64,000 bases of DNA from Dolomedes plantarius (taxonomy: Eukaryota > Arthropoda > Arachnida > Araneae > Dolomedidae). The stretch is from contig OU015490.1 in assembly GCA_907164885.2 (NCBI GenBank), positions 11,275,466 through 11,339,465 of the forward strand, given 5' to 3'. Each line of letters begins with the position of its first letter. Position 1 is the first letter of the stretch. Position numbers and translations under genes: made by a program. This document shows positions 51,012-62,994 of this stretch, piece after piece. The notes beneath the pieces were generated by a model. It had not been told where the DNA came from and made no database searches. It was given only the letters and a program-made list of their open reading frames with translations.

Positions 51012-51504
51012 CTGCTATCTGGCCAAAAGTATCCGGACCCCCCCCCCCCCCAAAAGAAGTGGATCTAGCAGGTGACGTATCTAGCACTGACGCCTGATGA
51101 ACTTTGGAACTCCTGAGTGATTTCAATCAACGCGGACTTAGTTTCAGTACCCTTTTCAGAGTTCTACGGCTGTGTTCACTAATTTTTTTTCAGCTTGCCA
51201 CTTCATTTTTCTGCAGTTTCACTGCCTCGACGTTTCCACTTCACAATTTCATCACTCACAGTGTATTTTGGCTTCTATAGAATGTCCGAAATTACACGAA
51301 CTGATTTCTCACAAAGGTGGCATCCCACTATAATGCCACGATCAAAGTCACTAATCTCCTTTGACTTACTCTCACAAACGCATAAATATGACCTGACAAA
51401 CCACTACCAACACTTTTATAGCTTTCGGTTATGCATCAAATTACGTCACCTGCTAGATCCACTTCTTTAGGGGGGTGTCTGGATACTTTTGGCCAGATAG
51501 TGTA
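51012..51504 (-). mobile_element. Tc1-derived MITE with ~60-bp TIRs
   Basis: Left end CTATCTGGCCAAAAGTATCC, then a C-run, then AAGTGGATCTAGCAGGTGACG. It is inverted at 51442-51502, with TA at 51503-51504. The interior keeps a minus-strand piece of Tc1 N-terminal sequence (LISDFDRGIIVG near 51340). Its termini match the single end of the truncated Tc1 at 49654, so both come from one family. Confidence 0.85.
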
Positions 51505-52232
51505 AGTATATCCTTTTTAAACGTATTTCATAAGAACCAGTTATTAAAAACAACTTAAGTCATATCCACTAAAAAAGATTTAACTTCATTTATCTACTTT
51601 ATGAATTTAATTTTTCTTCAAAAGTTTCTTACTATATTTCATTATTTTTAAATGAGAAGGATTTTCTTTTGCATTTTGCCTTCACTCCAAGTTTTACTAT
51701 CAAATGTTGAATGTACGCACTTCTTTACCCTTAACTAGTTACTTTTACAAAAAGTCCCGTAATTTATCGCTTGTCTTAGTTAGAGTTCCTTTTTATAACT
51801 CTAAAAATAAATACTCCTTGAGTTCAAATGTATTGAAACTTCAAAAATGCAATATTTCCCATGTGTTTCTTTGTTGTTCTTTATAAAACATACCCTATAA
51901 ATGATGCTTACGGGCATGTAGATACAAGATAAAATACCAAAATTTATTGCCAAAAAAAACTTTTCCTTTAAAGAAATTGTATCTGATGTCAAAGTTCACG
52001 GCTTAATTTGTTGAGGCATAGAGTGATATTGTTACTGAGGGATATGTACCGGAAAACTTTTACTCTTTCCCCTGTATTTTTTTAATGTGTCGCAATCTGT
52101 CGCTTAGATAGTCACGTTCGGGGCCTTAAATAAATCAAAGTTCTGTATTGATGTACATTTTTCAACACAAACTTTATTTCAAATGGTATTACAAGGGCAT
52201 GCTTTTTTCTCGCTAAGGAATGGATAATGAAT

Positions 52233-52940
52233 TTAAGTGGATAATGGACTTTCAAATTAACGAAAATCGAAGAAAAATTAGAATTTTTGGGGGGATGTAT
52301 TAATATTTTAAAAATATGCAAATATTGGAATAAAATGCATTTAAAATATGAAAAGAAAAGTAAAAAGAAAACTTGAGAGCTTTAGAAAAGTAAGTAATAA
52401 ATGTAGGCGAAAAAACATTCTTTAAATGGCTTTTTTTCAAAGTGAGTCATTTCCAGATTTGCAAGTCATTGAAATGCTCCTTGCGGCAGAATTTTTAAAT
52501 GGAATTTTATAAAATTTATAATAAAGATTCCTCTAATTCATCAAAAAAAGTTAAGTATCCATTTTAGGAAACCGACATCATTCAGATTATCAAAGTTTAA
52601 CTTAAGTGTAGAACAGTACAAAAATTGCCCGAAAATTCAGAGTGCAAGCATAAAAATAATTCCTAAAAATTACGTAATCAACGAATGTACAAAGTAATAC
52701 ATAACTCTGTTCAAAATGTATATACAAGCAATACAGATGCAAAATTAAGGGGGAAAGCTGAAAATTGGATCCCAAGGAGCATTAAAAAAATGAATTTTCA
52801 TTTTTTAAAAATATTTTTTTTAAAATATTGATAAATTTTATAAGGTTTTTTAATATAGTTATACTTTAATGAAAATATGTTCAAAATTCCATATCACTAA
52901 GGTAAAAATTTCAAAAATCGCTTTGTCCACCATCCGCTAA
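52233..52940. mobile_element. TTAA-type MITE Y, copy 1
   Basis: The left TTAA is at 52233-52236 followed by GTGGATAATGGACTTTC. The right end is the near complement (GTCCACCATCCGC) followed by TAAA, a mutated TTAA. Unit 3 of the tandem repeat has a single intact TTAA at the same position (56442-56445), an empty site. Interior ~700 bp, non-coding, with a G-run. Confidence 0.9.
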
Positions 52941-54253
52941 ATGTGGGTTGGCTATTGATGCAACATCTGACAAAAAATGGGTTTATTAAATACGACACTA
53001 TAGTGTCACATATAAGCCGCTATAATCATACAAATGTTTCTTCAAAATAAAATTGAGATCAAAATCTCCACCATGCTACTCAGTACCGTCAAAGTTAGTC
53101 CTCATGGCATTTATGCATGACAGATATTCTCACAAATGGTATCCTCACAATGATATTGGATCACAATGGTCAATTATCACAATGAAACGGTCTCAAAGTG
53201 AAATATGGTCATTTATCACAAATAAATGATTTAAAAAAATTATATTCTCATAAATCATAGTTCTCTTTTTAAAATGTCGGAAAATCTTTTGGGTTTGGGG
53301 TTTAAGTATGCCACCTTTTTTCCCTTCTTTTACAGTCGTATCAGAAATGTTGCTCTGAAAACTTTATTGTTTACTCTACCCCCATATAAAGTTCATATAA
53401 AGTTATTTCTCAAAAGATCTCTTGGTGGTTTCATTCTTTATTTTGTGTTTGTCTTTCCCTTTCATTTAGCTTCTGCAAGTTTCCCTTTACAGAGAGTGTC
53501 TTACTATTTATGTTACAATCATGCGAATCTAGTTGCATAATTATGAACTCCTTTGTACTAATATTTCAGTCGAAAACTTAACGATTTCCTAACTAAAAAA
53601 TAAATATTCCTAGAGTGCAAATCTACTTAAACTTCAAAAATGCATTGTTTTGCATGTTTTTCTTTGTTGTTGTTAAATATGAAACTGTTGTTGTTCTTAA
53701 TAAAACATACGCTAGAAAAAATGTTTAAGGGCATGTAGATACAAGATAAGACAGCAAAATTTAAGGGGACTCAGCACCCTACCAGTATCGAAATTTCGTA
53801 AAAATTTCGATTTTCAGATTTTTGTCCTATCACATACCACATAATTTCGACTGCATTCTGACAAAATTTCAGACTGATACTGCATATAGAAGTATAGTTA
53901 CAGCTGATTTAACAAACATCTGTTATCACGTTGTTCATTTAAATGCCACACCCATCTCTTTATTTACACAAGTCTCTCAGTCAATTTCTTGCTGCATTTC
54001 CCCCATGGTTGACTCAATGTTTTTAAAAATACGCAAATAAGTAAAGGAATCATTGCTGCATTCAGTTTACCTATATTTGTAACCGATAACGTTGTTTATT
54101 TATTTGAATCAAAAGCAAGCGTTTTACTCCTTGCTTTTTTGTATCAAATTTCTAATTTTTGTGATAAAAACTGTCTTTTTCAAGACAATGTTACATTTTA
54201 TTTTGTATCTAAACGTGATACTTATCGCTTTTATTAATTATAATTGATAAATA

Positions 54254-55310
54254 TGCCTCGGAAGATCAAAAAATGTGCAAAAGTTTTATATATGATCAAT
54301 ACAGGTTGGTGTGGTAAAACAAATCTTGAAAGAAATACATCCGTTTTAGTTCCAAGTAATACTGACGCAAGACAGCAAAATATTTCATTTTCGAGTAAAT
54401 ATGAAGCAGATTCCCGTGATGAATACATTATTGTCAGTTTAAAAAAACTGCAGAATTTGAAACTCTAAAGTGCTCTACATGTGAACAGAAAACTTTGTTT
54501 TTACAATCTTGTGGTAAAGTTGGATTTTCAACTAATTTAAAAACGAATTGCAAAGCCTGCAGTCAGGAAACTGCATCTGTGAATACTTCATATACATCAA
54601 CAGAAAATAATTCATCAGATGTAAATCTGCGAATTAAAGAGGCTTTTTTGCATATTGGTAAAGGTTACTCTGCTATAGAAAAATTTTGCATGGTGGTGAA
54701 TATGGCTCATTTTTCTTCTGCACCTTTTTCTAAGTGTTTAGATAAACTAAATGAAACACAATCATTTGCCTGGAAAAATATTTTCACAGAAGTTCACAAA
54801 GAAATGAAAATTGCACTTGGTTTGGATATTTCACAAAATCATGTCTGTGACTTAGCTGTATCATTTGATGGAAAAGGACTTACTCGTGGCCATACATCTT
54901 TGATTGGGGTAGGGTGTGTTATTGATATTTTAACAGGTTATGTCATTGATTTTGAAGTTATGAGTAAAATATGTCGATTATATAATGATGATAAAAGGGA
55001 TCTAGATGAACATAGTGCTGAATTTGTGATATGTAGGTCATAAACCTGTGTGTGAGGAGCTAAACCATAGCGGATCATCAGCTTCGCTGGAAATGGAAGC
55101 TGCTTCAACTATATGGAAACGTTCCTTTGATTATGAATTTCGGTATATCACTTTATTATCAGATGGGGATGCAAAAACATTTAATCATTTATTAGACCAG
55201 CATATATATATGGAAAAGATGTGATGCTAAAAAAGGAAGAATGGCCCAGGTTGCTTCTACGATTTTTATGTGAAGGAAAATAATGTGATAGTTTGCCATT
55301 CTGAATTTTT
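54254..55310 (+). pseudogene. Mutator-like transposase 2, C-terminal half missing
   Basis: From ATG 54254 (MPRKIKKCAKVLYMINTG). A frameshift near 54465 leads into a frame with CSTCEQKTLFLQ and CKACSQ (zinc-like pairs), then GKGYSAIEKFCMVVNM, LAVSFDGKGLTRGHTSLIGV (first catalytic Asp; FDGTW in relatives), and after another shift at about 55035 KPVCEELNHSGSSASLEMEA and LLSDGDAKTFNHL (second Asp). Similarity ends near 55230. The H/Q-rich segment and CLHGKTQN region seen in the copy at 18-24 kb are absent. The two copies are clearly different subfamilies. Confidence 0.87.
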
Positions 55311-56150
55311 AAATACAATTATATTTTTATATCCACCTGACATTATTTTATTTTCAATCAAAGTATAATAAGTTTAATTTACAGCAATATTAACTTATAA
55401 TAATATTTTTTATCTATTTACATCCAATCTTTAAAAAAAAGTACAAATTTCTTGAATTATAACTTTTTGCTTGTACTCAGTTAAAAGTCTGTAATTAATA
55501 GTAAAATAAGAATATATACCCTTTTTAACAGTTTTTACAGTTTTTACAGTTGTTTATGGCTATTAGAGTATGCATAAAATAATTTTTCTTAAAAATGATA
55601 ATTTAACGAAGTTATGAGTAAATAAAGTTTTTAAACGCGTTTATCTCAGTTTGGTTTTTTTCAGATTTTTCATGTCTTCAAAATGCTAAAGCATTTTTAA
55701 ATATACATGAAAGTGTTTGAAAATTTTTTTATTTGCACATAATACTATATGTAAGAGATTTAAATAGCGGATTTTTAATATTTTGATAACTTTAAAAAAA
55801 AATCACATGTACAAAAACTAGTCATTTTTTTTGCTTTTTTCCACTTGTATATAGTTATTATTTTTTTCTCTAAAACTATTGCTATAAAAAATCCGCTATT
55901 TAAATCTGTTTAAACTATTATTACTGACCTGAAATAAAAAAAATCTCGTGATAAATTAAAAAAATAAAATACTAGTGGCGTGTTAAAATCAGTAGTTAAA
56001 ATTGAACTTTTTTTAAATTTTGTGAAAAAAAATTTAATTTTTGAAAATTTTGGATTAAATTATTCGTATCCAACATTTAAATAATAATATCCCCCCCAAA
56101 AATAAGTTGATAATAATTTTTGGGGGGGAGGGGGGGGGTGCCAAGTCCCC
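55311..56150 (+). other. non-coding 3' part of Mutator-like element 2
   Basis: AT-rich; AATAGCGGATTTTTAA recurs inverted as AATCCGCTATTTAAAT (55765 and 55890), forming a large imperfect hairpin. Confidence 0.6.
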
Positions 56151-57239
56151 TTAATGCCAAAAAAACTTTTCCTTTAAAGAATCTGCTCCTGAAGTCAAAA
56201 TTCATGGCTTGATTTGCTGAGAATAGACTGATATTGCTACTGAGGGATATGTACCGGAAAGCTATTTCTCTTTCCCATGCATTTTTTTAAATGTGTCGCA
56301 ATCTCTCGCTTAGATAGTCACGTTCGGGGCCCTAAATAAATCAAAGTTCTGTAACGATGTAATTTTTTCAACACTTAAACGTTATTTCAACTAATATTAC
56401 AAGGGCATTTCTTTTTTATCCCTCAGGAATGGTTAATGAATTTAATGTGAGTTGACTATTGATGCAACGTCTAACAAATAAAAGGTTAATTAAATTTGAC
56501 ACTATACTGCCATATATAAGCCGCTATAAACATACAAATGTTTCTTCAAAATATAAAGAGATCAAAATCTCCACCATGTTACTCAGTACCTCCAAATATA
56601 TTCCTCATGGCATGTATGCAGGACTGATATTCTCACAATTGGTAGTTCTCACAAATGGTATTCTTACAATGATACTGGATCACAATGGTCAATTACCACA
56701 ATGAAATAGTATCACATTAAAATCGTCAATTGTCGCAAAGAACAAATGATATTCTCACAAATCATAGTTCTCGTTTTGAAATGTCGGAAAAGATTTCGCG
56801 ATTGGGGTTTAAGTATACAACCTTTCTTTCCTTCTTTTATAGTGGTATCATAAACTTTGCTATGAAACCTTGATTGTGGACTCTACCCCATATGAAGTGC
56901 CCACCATATGAAGTTATTTTTCAAAATATCTTTTAGTGGTTTCGTTCTTTATTTGATGTTTGTTTTGCCCTTTCAATTAACTGCTGCAAGTTTCCATTTA
57001 CAGAGAATGTCTTACTATTTATGTTACAATCATTCGATTCTACTTGCATAATTACGAACTCCTTTGTATTAAAGTTTTAGTTACAATCTTAACAATTTCC
57101 TAACTATAAAATAAAAATTCCTAGAATGCAAATCTACTTAAACTTCAAAAATGCAATTTTTTTTTCTTTGTTGTTGTTATTAATATAACTTAAGCTAGAA
57201 AAGACATTTCAAGGCATGTAGATACAAGATAAAATACCA

Positions 57240-57345
57240 AAATTTGGAATATTTAATATATGTAAGTTTGTGAATATTTGATAAATGTAATTTTCTGAAT
57301 ATTTGATAAATGCAATTTTGGGAATATTTGAAAAATGTAATATCT
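57240..57345 (+). repeat. ~28-bp minisatellite
   Basis: GAATATTTGATAAATGTAATTTT-like units (shorter core GAATATTTGA) recur about four times. Confidence 0.85.
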
Positions 57346-58095
57346 TATGCTTTTAACTGATCTTAACGTTTAAAATATAATACAGACAACGGATGTACTT
57401 ATTTGTAACGTAAAATTAAATTTTAATGTATTAAATACAGTGCAATCACTTTTAATCGCTCAATAACGATTCATACTTTGTTAGCTTTAACTCGCATCCC
57501 ATCGCTGCTATGCTACAGTTTTACGTTAATTAAATATGTAACTTCAAACTATAGTTTCCCCATAATCTTATCATTTCTAGTAGTTCTGCAACTGAGTTAT
57601 CTAAAGGTCTACAAGCAACGCGGGTGAAACACGTTATTCAACAGTAAACAATCCACGTTGTAATAATTAACTGTGTCAACTTCAACGCCGTTTCCTGTTT
57701 GCATATCATTTCCATTTTAAAGGAAGCGGAAGGTTTCCCGAGAAAATAAATCGATGTTTGTTGAACAACTCTCTCGTTTACCAGAGTCTAAACTGATCGC
57801 ATCTGCTAGGTAATTGCATCAAAATATTATAATTGAATCGAGAGTAATAATATGATTGAATATAACGGAAATGATGGCCAAATGAATACAGTCATTCCTG
57901 AATGTTTGGGAATTTATACTTCTGATGGGCGCATATTCGCCTGCGATATGTAATGCGAGTAACATTAATCTGTAATCTATTGAGTGGTACGAAATTTTAA
58001 ATAAATGTTCAACGGGCTATTATTGGTTCATAACCTTTTTAGTGTCTTGGAATCTGACGAAAACTATGGACCCTTCCTTCTGATGATTAACACTC
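57346..58095. other. unannotated
   Basis: Nothing recognisable. Confidence 0.5.
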
Positions 58096-58100
58096 ATAGA

Positions 58101-58376
58101 ACAATCGCTTAACACGCCGGGGGTGCGGGTTCGATTCCCGCATAAGACTTGGCTGTGTTCTGGGGAACCGGTCAGTCTTCCGCCTGCAATTGGAGCCCCG
58201 TCTAGAAAGGGGAGCTGCAACCCATCGTCCAACGCCGGTGTCATCGTTTGTCAATAAAATTCTTCTGTGATTGTGTCATTTGTCTGTTTCTATGTCTTGT
58301 ATTCATATGTACACCGGACTGGGGTGTAATGTCGTCATCCCCCAGGGACATTAGCCACACACACACAATCGCTTAA
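58101..58376 (+). repeat. SINE-B copy 2, 5' truncated, 12-bp TSD
   Basis: The body from 58113 (CACGCCGGGGGTGCGGGTTC) is collinear with SINE-B copy 1 but lacks the A-box part. ACAATCGCTTAA is duplicated exactly at 58101-58112 and 58365-58376, indicating target-primed insertion with 5' truncation. Confidence 0.93.
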
Positions 58377-59098
58377 GGGAGTGGACTTTCAAATTACCAA
58401 AAATCGAACAAAAAATGGAATTTTTTTTTTTTGGGGGGGGATGTATTTATATTTAAAAAAAATGTAAATATTGGAATAAAATACATTTAAAACGTGTAGA
58501 GAAAAGTAAAATGAAGACTTGGTGGCTTTAGAAAAGTAAGTATTAAAGGTAGGTGAAAAACAACTTTTAAATGGCTTTTTTCTCAAAATGAGAAATTTCC
58601 AGATTTGCAAGTCTATAAAATGCTCCCCGTGTCATAATTTTTGCCGAAATTTTATGAAATCTATAATAAAGACTCCTGTAATACATCAAAATAAAGTTAT
58701 GTATCCATTTTAGGTTTCGAGGTCATTCAGGTTATCAAAGTATAACTTAAGTGCAGAAAAGTAGAAAAATTCCCCAAAAATGCTGATTACAGCATAAAAA
58801 TATTTCCTTTAAAATCAACTATTCAACGAAAGAACAAAATAATACATAACTTTGTTCAAAATGTATCTATAAGCCATATAAATGCAAAATTAAGGGGGAA
58901 AGTAAAAAATTGTGTCGCAAGGAGCATTTAAAGAAATGTAATTTAATTAAAATTTTTTTAATTATAATTTTTTTTTAATATTTGTAAAATTTTATATGTG
59001 GTTTCATATCATTATACTTTAATGAATGTATATGCAAAATTCCATATCTCTGAGGTAAAAGTTTTAAAAATCGATTAGAAAAATCCTCCATCCCCTTA
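58373..59098. mobile_element. TTAA-type MITE Y, copy 2
   Basis: TTAA at 58373-58376 and 59095-59098 flank GGGAGTGGACTTTC and its counterpart GGGGATGGAGGATTTTTC. The interior is collinear with 52240-52930. The left TTAA is part of the SINE's duplicated target. Confidence 0.9.
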
Positions 59099-59264
59099 AA
59101 AAAGTGGGAAATGTAAAAAAGCAAAAAAAAATAGTTTAAAAAATTTCATTTTAATAGAATGGGAATGATATGCATAAAGTAAGATACAAAGGATTACAAA
59201 ATATATCAGTACACTAAAAAAAAAATTATTTAATAGTGTATTTATACTTTATTGACGTATTATT

Positions 59265-59298
59265 AACCGAATGACTACGGCACAGTTGTCATTCGGTT
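59265..59298. repeat. 11-bp hairpin
   Basis: AACCGAATGAC and GTCATTCGGTT around a 12-nt loop. No context to assign a function. Confidence 0.7.
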
Positions 59299-59548
59299 AA
59301 CTGTGTAAATTCGGTTCATGTGATTAAAATCAAATTCATAGGTCAATACATATTTTTTTTTTCAAATTTAACGAGTGCATCCATTTTAGTTTGAAATAAA
59401 AAAGTTGTGAAATGTGTGTTTTGCCTTATGAGCAAGTTACTAGACTAGAACTCCCCTTGAAGTCGGCGGAACCCCTTGAATTTATTCATGGACCCATCAA
59501 TAGGTCCATGTACCACAAGTTAAGAAACCATGGTAATTATAGTGCAAA

Positions 59549-59900
59549 AGGGCTCTGAGGTAGCCTAGCAGTAGCGCTTCGGCTTTCGGTGCTGAGGGTG
59601 CTTTAATCGAATACCAACAAGTGTAATTAAATACTTTCATGTCAAGGCCTGATATGGGAACGTTAAATCTTTAGACCGGAAATTCCTTCTATGATGTCAG
59701 TGATGGTGGGAGAGGGTATGATCCCTCCAGATGTCGCGCTGGTGGTGCTCGGAAAAAATTGAGGAGACACCTGGCTAAATCCGACCATTGAGGTGCCATT
59801 TTATACCGGAGACTGACCTCTCCTCCCGATAGCCTATATGGACCTGGTCTGGAATGCTTCCAGCCAGGGGGCATTAGAAACAACATCAACAACAATAGCA
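59549..59900 (+). repeat. SINE-A copy 4
   Basis: Head GCTCTGAGGTAGCCTAGCAG and a degenerate B box, then GATCCCTCCAGATGTCGC, CCTATATGGACCTGGTCT and a CAACAT/CAACAA tail at 59878-59898. Confidence 0.85.
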
Positions 59901-60575
59901 GAATAGACAAAATCATTGTAAACGATAATATGAATTATACCATTGTGTGTGCGGAACCGAGAAAATAAATCACTAATAAATATTAAACAGGTTTTTCTGT
60001 CATAACTTCACAAAGTTTTCTATATGCGTAAATTTCACTTAAATAACAATACCAAGTTTTAGTAAAATAAAGTTAAAAAGTTTAATTGAAAAAAAACTCC
60101 TCTGTTTCTAATTTTTGAATAAGTATGAAAATATACGAGTACTTAACAGCCTTACTAAGGTAAATGGGTATATATTATATCAGGTTTTAGAAAAAATATC
60201 TACTTGGCTGTAAATGTGGAGGTATATCAATGAAACTTCCAAATGAGATAACTTTTAGAAAATTCAAAAATTTTGGACTCCTATTTTACATTTGTAAAAA
60301 TATAATTATGTCTGAAAACAAAAACAAACGAATCATTATTCATTAAGATCTTCTGTTACTAATGGCACGATAGCCTTTGGAATCCTCATAGCATTAAGGG
60401 TTTGTAAAGTTTTTTGAGAAAGTAAGAATATTGATTTTGCAAATTAAAAATTCAGACAGTGATATTGATTTAAGTAATTAAGAGATGGGAATAAAAGCTA
60501 AACTAAATATTTGACTAGTAAATAATTAAGTATTAATCATAGAATCGCAATTTTACAAATTGAGATGTTGAATGG
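59901..60575. other. unannotated AT-rich DNA
   Basis: Nothing recognisable. Confidence 0.5.
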
Positions 60576-60578
60576 AAA

Positions 60579-60792
60579 AGAGGTGTAAGTCTTTTTTCCC
60601 CTATATTTCGAGATTGTGCCACAAATGAAAGTTCTTCATTCTGTTGCTTGTTAAAGCTCTATGCTGGCTAAATTCTAGCCAGTATAGAGTGAAGCTAGAC
60701 TTACACCGCTCGAATACAAGATAGAATGAATATATAGATTTTGATTGGTGATGTAATCTAGAAATGGGAAAAAAAAGACTTGCACCACTTTT
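60579..60792. mobile_element. nested-hairpin MITE
   Basis: GAGGTGTAAGTCTTTTTTCC (60580) pairs with the right end at 60767-60788. A third, internal inverted copy GACTTACACCGCTC lies near 60698-60712. Between the left end and this copy is a hairpin, CTCTATGCTGGCTA / TAGCCAGTATAGAG (60656-60695). Confidence 0.75.
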
Positions 60793-62395
60793 GCTTTCCC
60801 CAGTTCATATACGAATTATGGATAAGAACTTTTTATAGTAATAATAGAGGTCAGAAATTTATAAATAGCTACTGCTGACACGTCTATAGCAGTGGTGGCC
60901 AAACAGCGACTCTACGCCAAAATTTCGGAAACTTGTGCCAGAATCAAACTACCCCAAAATCAAAATAATCAAATTAGCGTTGTGTCGAACAGCCTTCATT
61001 TTTGGTGCAATATATAACTGAATCTTTGTATTCGACATTTAAGTTTACTAAACTTAAACAGCGTCTTGTGGACTAATCAGCATTTAACTGAATCCCCGCG
61101 AAATAAAAAAAATAAAAATATTCCAGGATCGAATATGTGGTGTACTCACCGTCACCTAGGAACGTAAGATTGAGCCTGCGCTAGTGCATCTTATTGTAAA
61201 CTTTATTTGTAAACTGTACTTTTTTGTAAGTTAGCTATAGGAGTGAATCACCTAGAAGCAATGGATGCATGCATGGGTTGGAACAAGCAAGGAATACAAC
61301 GCATTGATCTTAAACATACATTTATTTGATAACCCAAATTTCAATTAACTTGTCAGAGCTATTGATATTACAATCAGTTTCATATTAACAATTTTGACAT
61401 ACGATACCCAGAAGCAGAGGCAAACTATAGAGTGAAATATGATTTTTAGAGTCTATCGGGGAGGCACTTACTATAACGGATGTATGCAACGATGATCGTA
61501 GCATCGGCGACCGGGACCCAGTATCATCTCCAGTGTAGGAACACGTTGGCGGGATATTGGCACTTCTCCACGGCTATAGGGCAGACGAGAGCCTCCGACA
61601 TCTAACTCTCAGGAACCCAATCTCAAATCCGTCTCTCTCTTTTTTTATTCCTTCCGTCCTTAGCGAAGCTGTTGTCCGTTTACAGGGGGGCCATTCTGGC
61701 ACGCCCCTCACTTTAATTGGGCAGTGGGCTGTTTCTCTTTCAGTGGTTCCTATCCCTAATTGGTTCTTTATTATACCGCCTCTGTCGCCTCTGTCCATAG
61801 TCTATGTAGTACCTCTCCCCACATACGTTTATTTTGTAAAACAACTTTGATTCTTCTCATCTGACGTTTTTACTGTGGGCCATAAAATAACGACCATCCA
61901 TCTTGTAAAATTTAAACTTCAGATCGCTATCACTGGCCACACCGACAGCTATTCTTCTAATTTTTTATTGGTTTACAATCCTGTATTTACCCCTGTCTCT
62001 GCATCCTTTATAATACATTCTTTATTGTCCACACACCGTGGGGAATTATACCATTTTCACTTCTACATTAGCAAGTTTTTATATGTTAATAAACTAAAGG
62101 TTTTTTATATCCTCGAGTACTGTCCCAAGTAAGAATCTAGAACACATAATATTATGGAGTCAGCTTTGACAAGTATCATGGGTACTAAAAGTAATTTGGA
62201 GAGACAATTAGAAAAAAAGAATTTCGAAATATTAGATAAGAACATTTCTTAAAAGTGGTTAAAATTTCTAGTTTTGGCTCTCCAAAGTATGTACATATAC
62301 CCTAATGGATCTTAACATGGTTTATCTTGGTGACATGTGGTCTACAGAGACAGTTACACGTTATTCTCTGTTGTGTGAAAAATGCCCACTGTTAT
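60793..62395. other. unannotated, with a higher-G+C stretch at 61490-61850
   Basis: A 97-residue plus frame and a 74-residue minus frame overlap at 61557-61850. Neither is recognisable; the GC content suggests an old retroelement but no motif supports it. Confidence 0.35.
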
Positions 62396-62994
62396 TTAAC
62401 ACTTCAGCGGGCGCGCCTGTGTACAAAGTGCAACATTTTCAAAATTTTTAATTGTTTTGTTTTCCCCTTAAGGTTTGAATGTTCTAAGCGGTTTCGATTT
62501 ATAGCTACACCAGTTCTAATGCCGGCCTGATTTTCTGATTCTTGTATTCCTTTCCATTCATTGTTAGTCGTGATTTAACTGTGATAAACCAGAGATTATA
62601 CTGGATTACAATACGACAAAATCAGGAGTTGATGTAGTCGATCAAATGTACAGCTATTACACGGTATCCCGCTTATCACGAAGATGGACAATCTCATTGT
62701 TTTTTAGGTTTTTGACATAATAGGAATCAATTTCCTCGAGTTGTCCTTAGATCCGATAAACCGGACACTTTTGAAATAAGGCGATTTTATCTGCATTCTT
62801 TGGCTTTTAATTATGAATATATCTCATTATTATCACCATTTTATATCTTGTCATAAGACGCAGAATAGTTATTTTCAATTTGAAAAAAAAAAGTTTATTA
62901 CAAAAAGAATAATCAAGGTTGAAAGTGGCGTTGCACTTTGTGACACACGCGCCTGCTGGTGTTCCAAATATTGGCGTGCCTGCTGAAGGGTTAA
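62396..62994 (+). mobile_element. internally deleted piggyBac element
   Basis: TTAA at 62396-62399 and 62991-62994. Ends CACTTCAGCGGGCGCGCC and (on minus) CCCTTCAGCAGGCACGCC, with a shared inner CAAAGTGCAAC. The right side has a subterminal repeat of the TIR. It carries a fragment of piggyBac transposase. Confidence 0.88.
62583..62770 (+). pseudogene. piggyBac transposase C-terminal fragment
   Basis: DKPEIILDYNTTKSGVDVVD with QMYSYYTVSRLSRRWTISLF matches the conserved end of the piggyBac catalytic domain (normally DYN-TKGGVD-VD). It includes the region of the last catalytic Asp. A stop and frameshift follow (~62708), after which GINFLELSLDP continues. Nothing upstream of this segment is preserved. 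Confidence 0.88.

Larger units (their letters stand above)
53761..56154 (+). mobile_element. Mutator-like element 2 with TTAA target duplication
   Basis: TTAA at 53761-53764 and 56151-56154 flank inverted ends AGGGGACTCAGCACCC / GGGTGCCAAGTCCCCT. Inserted between two tandem-repeat units; the sequences left and right continue one unit into the next. It carries a truncated transposase on plus and a non-coding 3' part of about 840 bp. Confidence 0.88.
51650..57240 (+). repeat. ~1.1-kb tandem repeat, 2.3 units, with insertions
   Basis: Landmark ATGTAGATACAAGATAA recurs at 51917, 53737 and 57217. Unit 2 (51950-53760) contains a MITE (52233-52940); without it the unit is about 1.1 kb. Unit 3 is 56155-57240. 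Between units 2 and 3 lies the Mutator-like element. Units carry CTCACAATG(G)-type simple repeats and no gene. Confidence 0.9.

Noticed and set aside
54234..54428. Minus-strand 64-residue frame
   Set aside because: Antisense shadow of the Mutator-like transposase 2.
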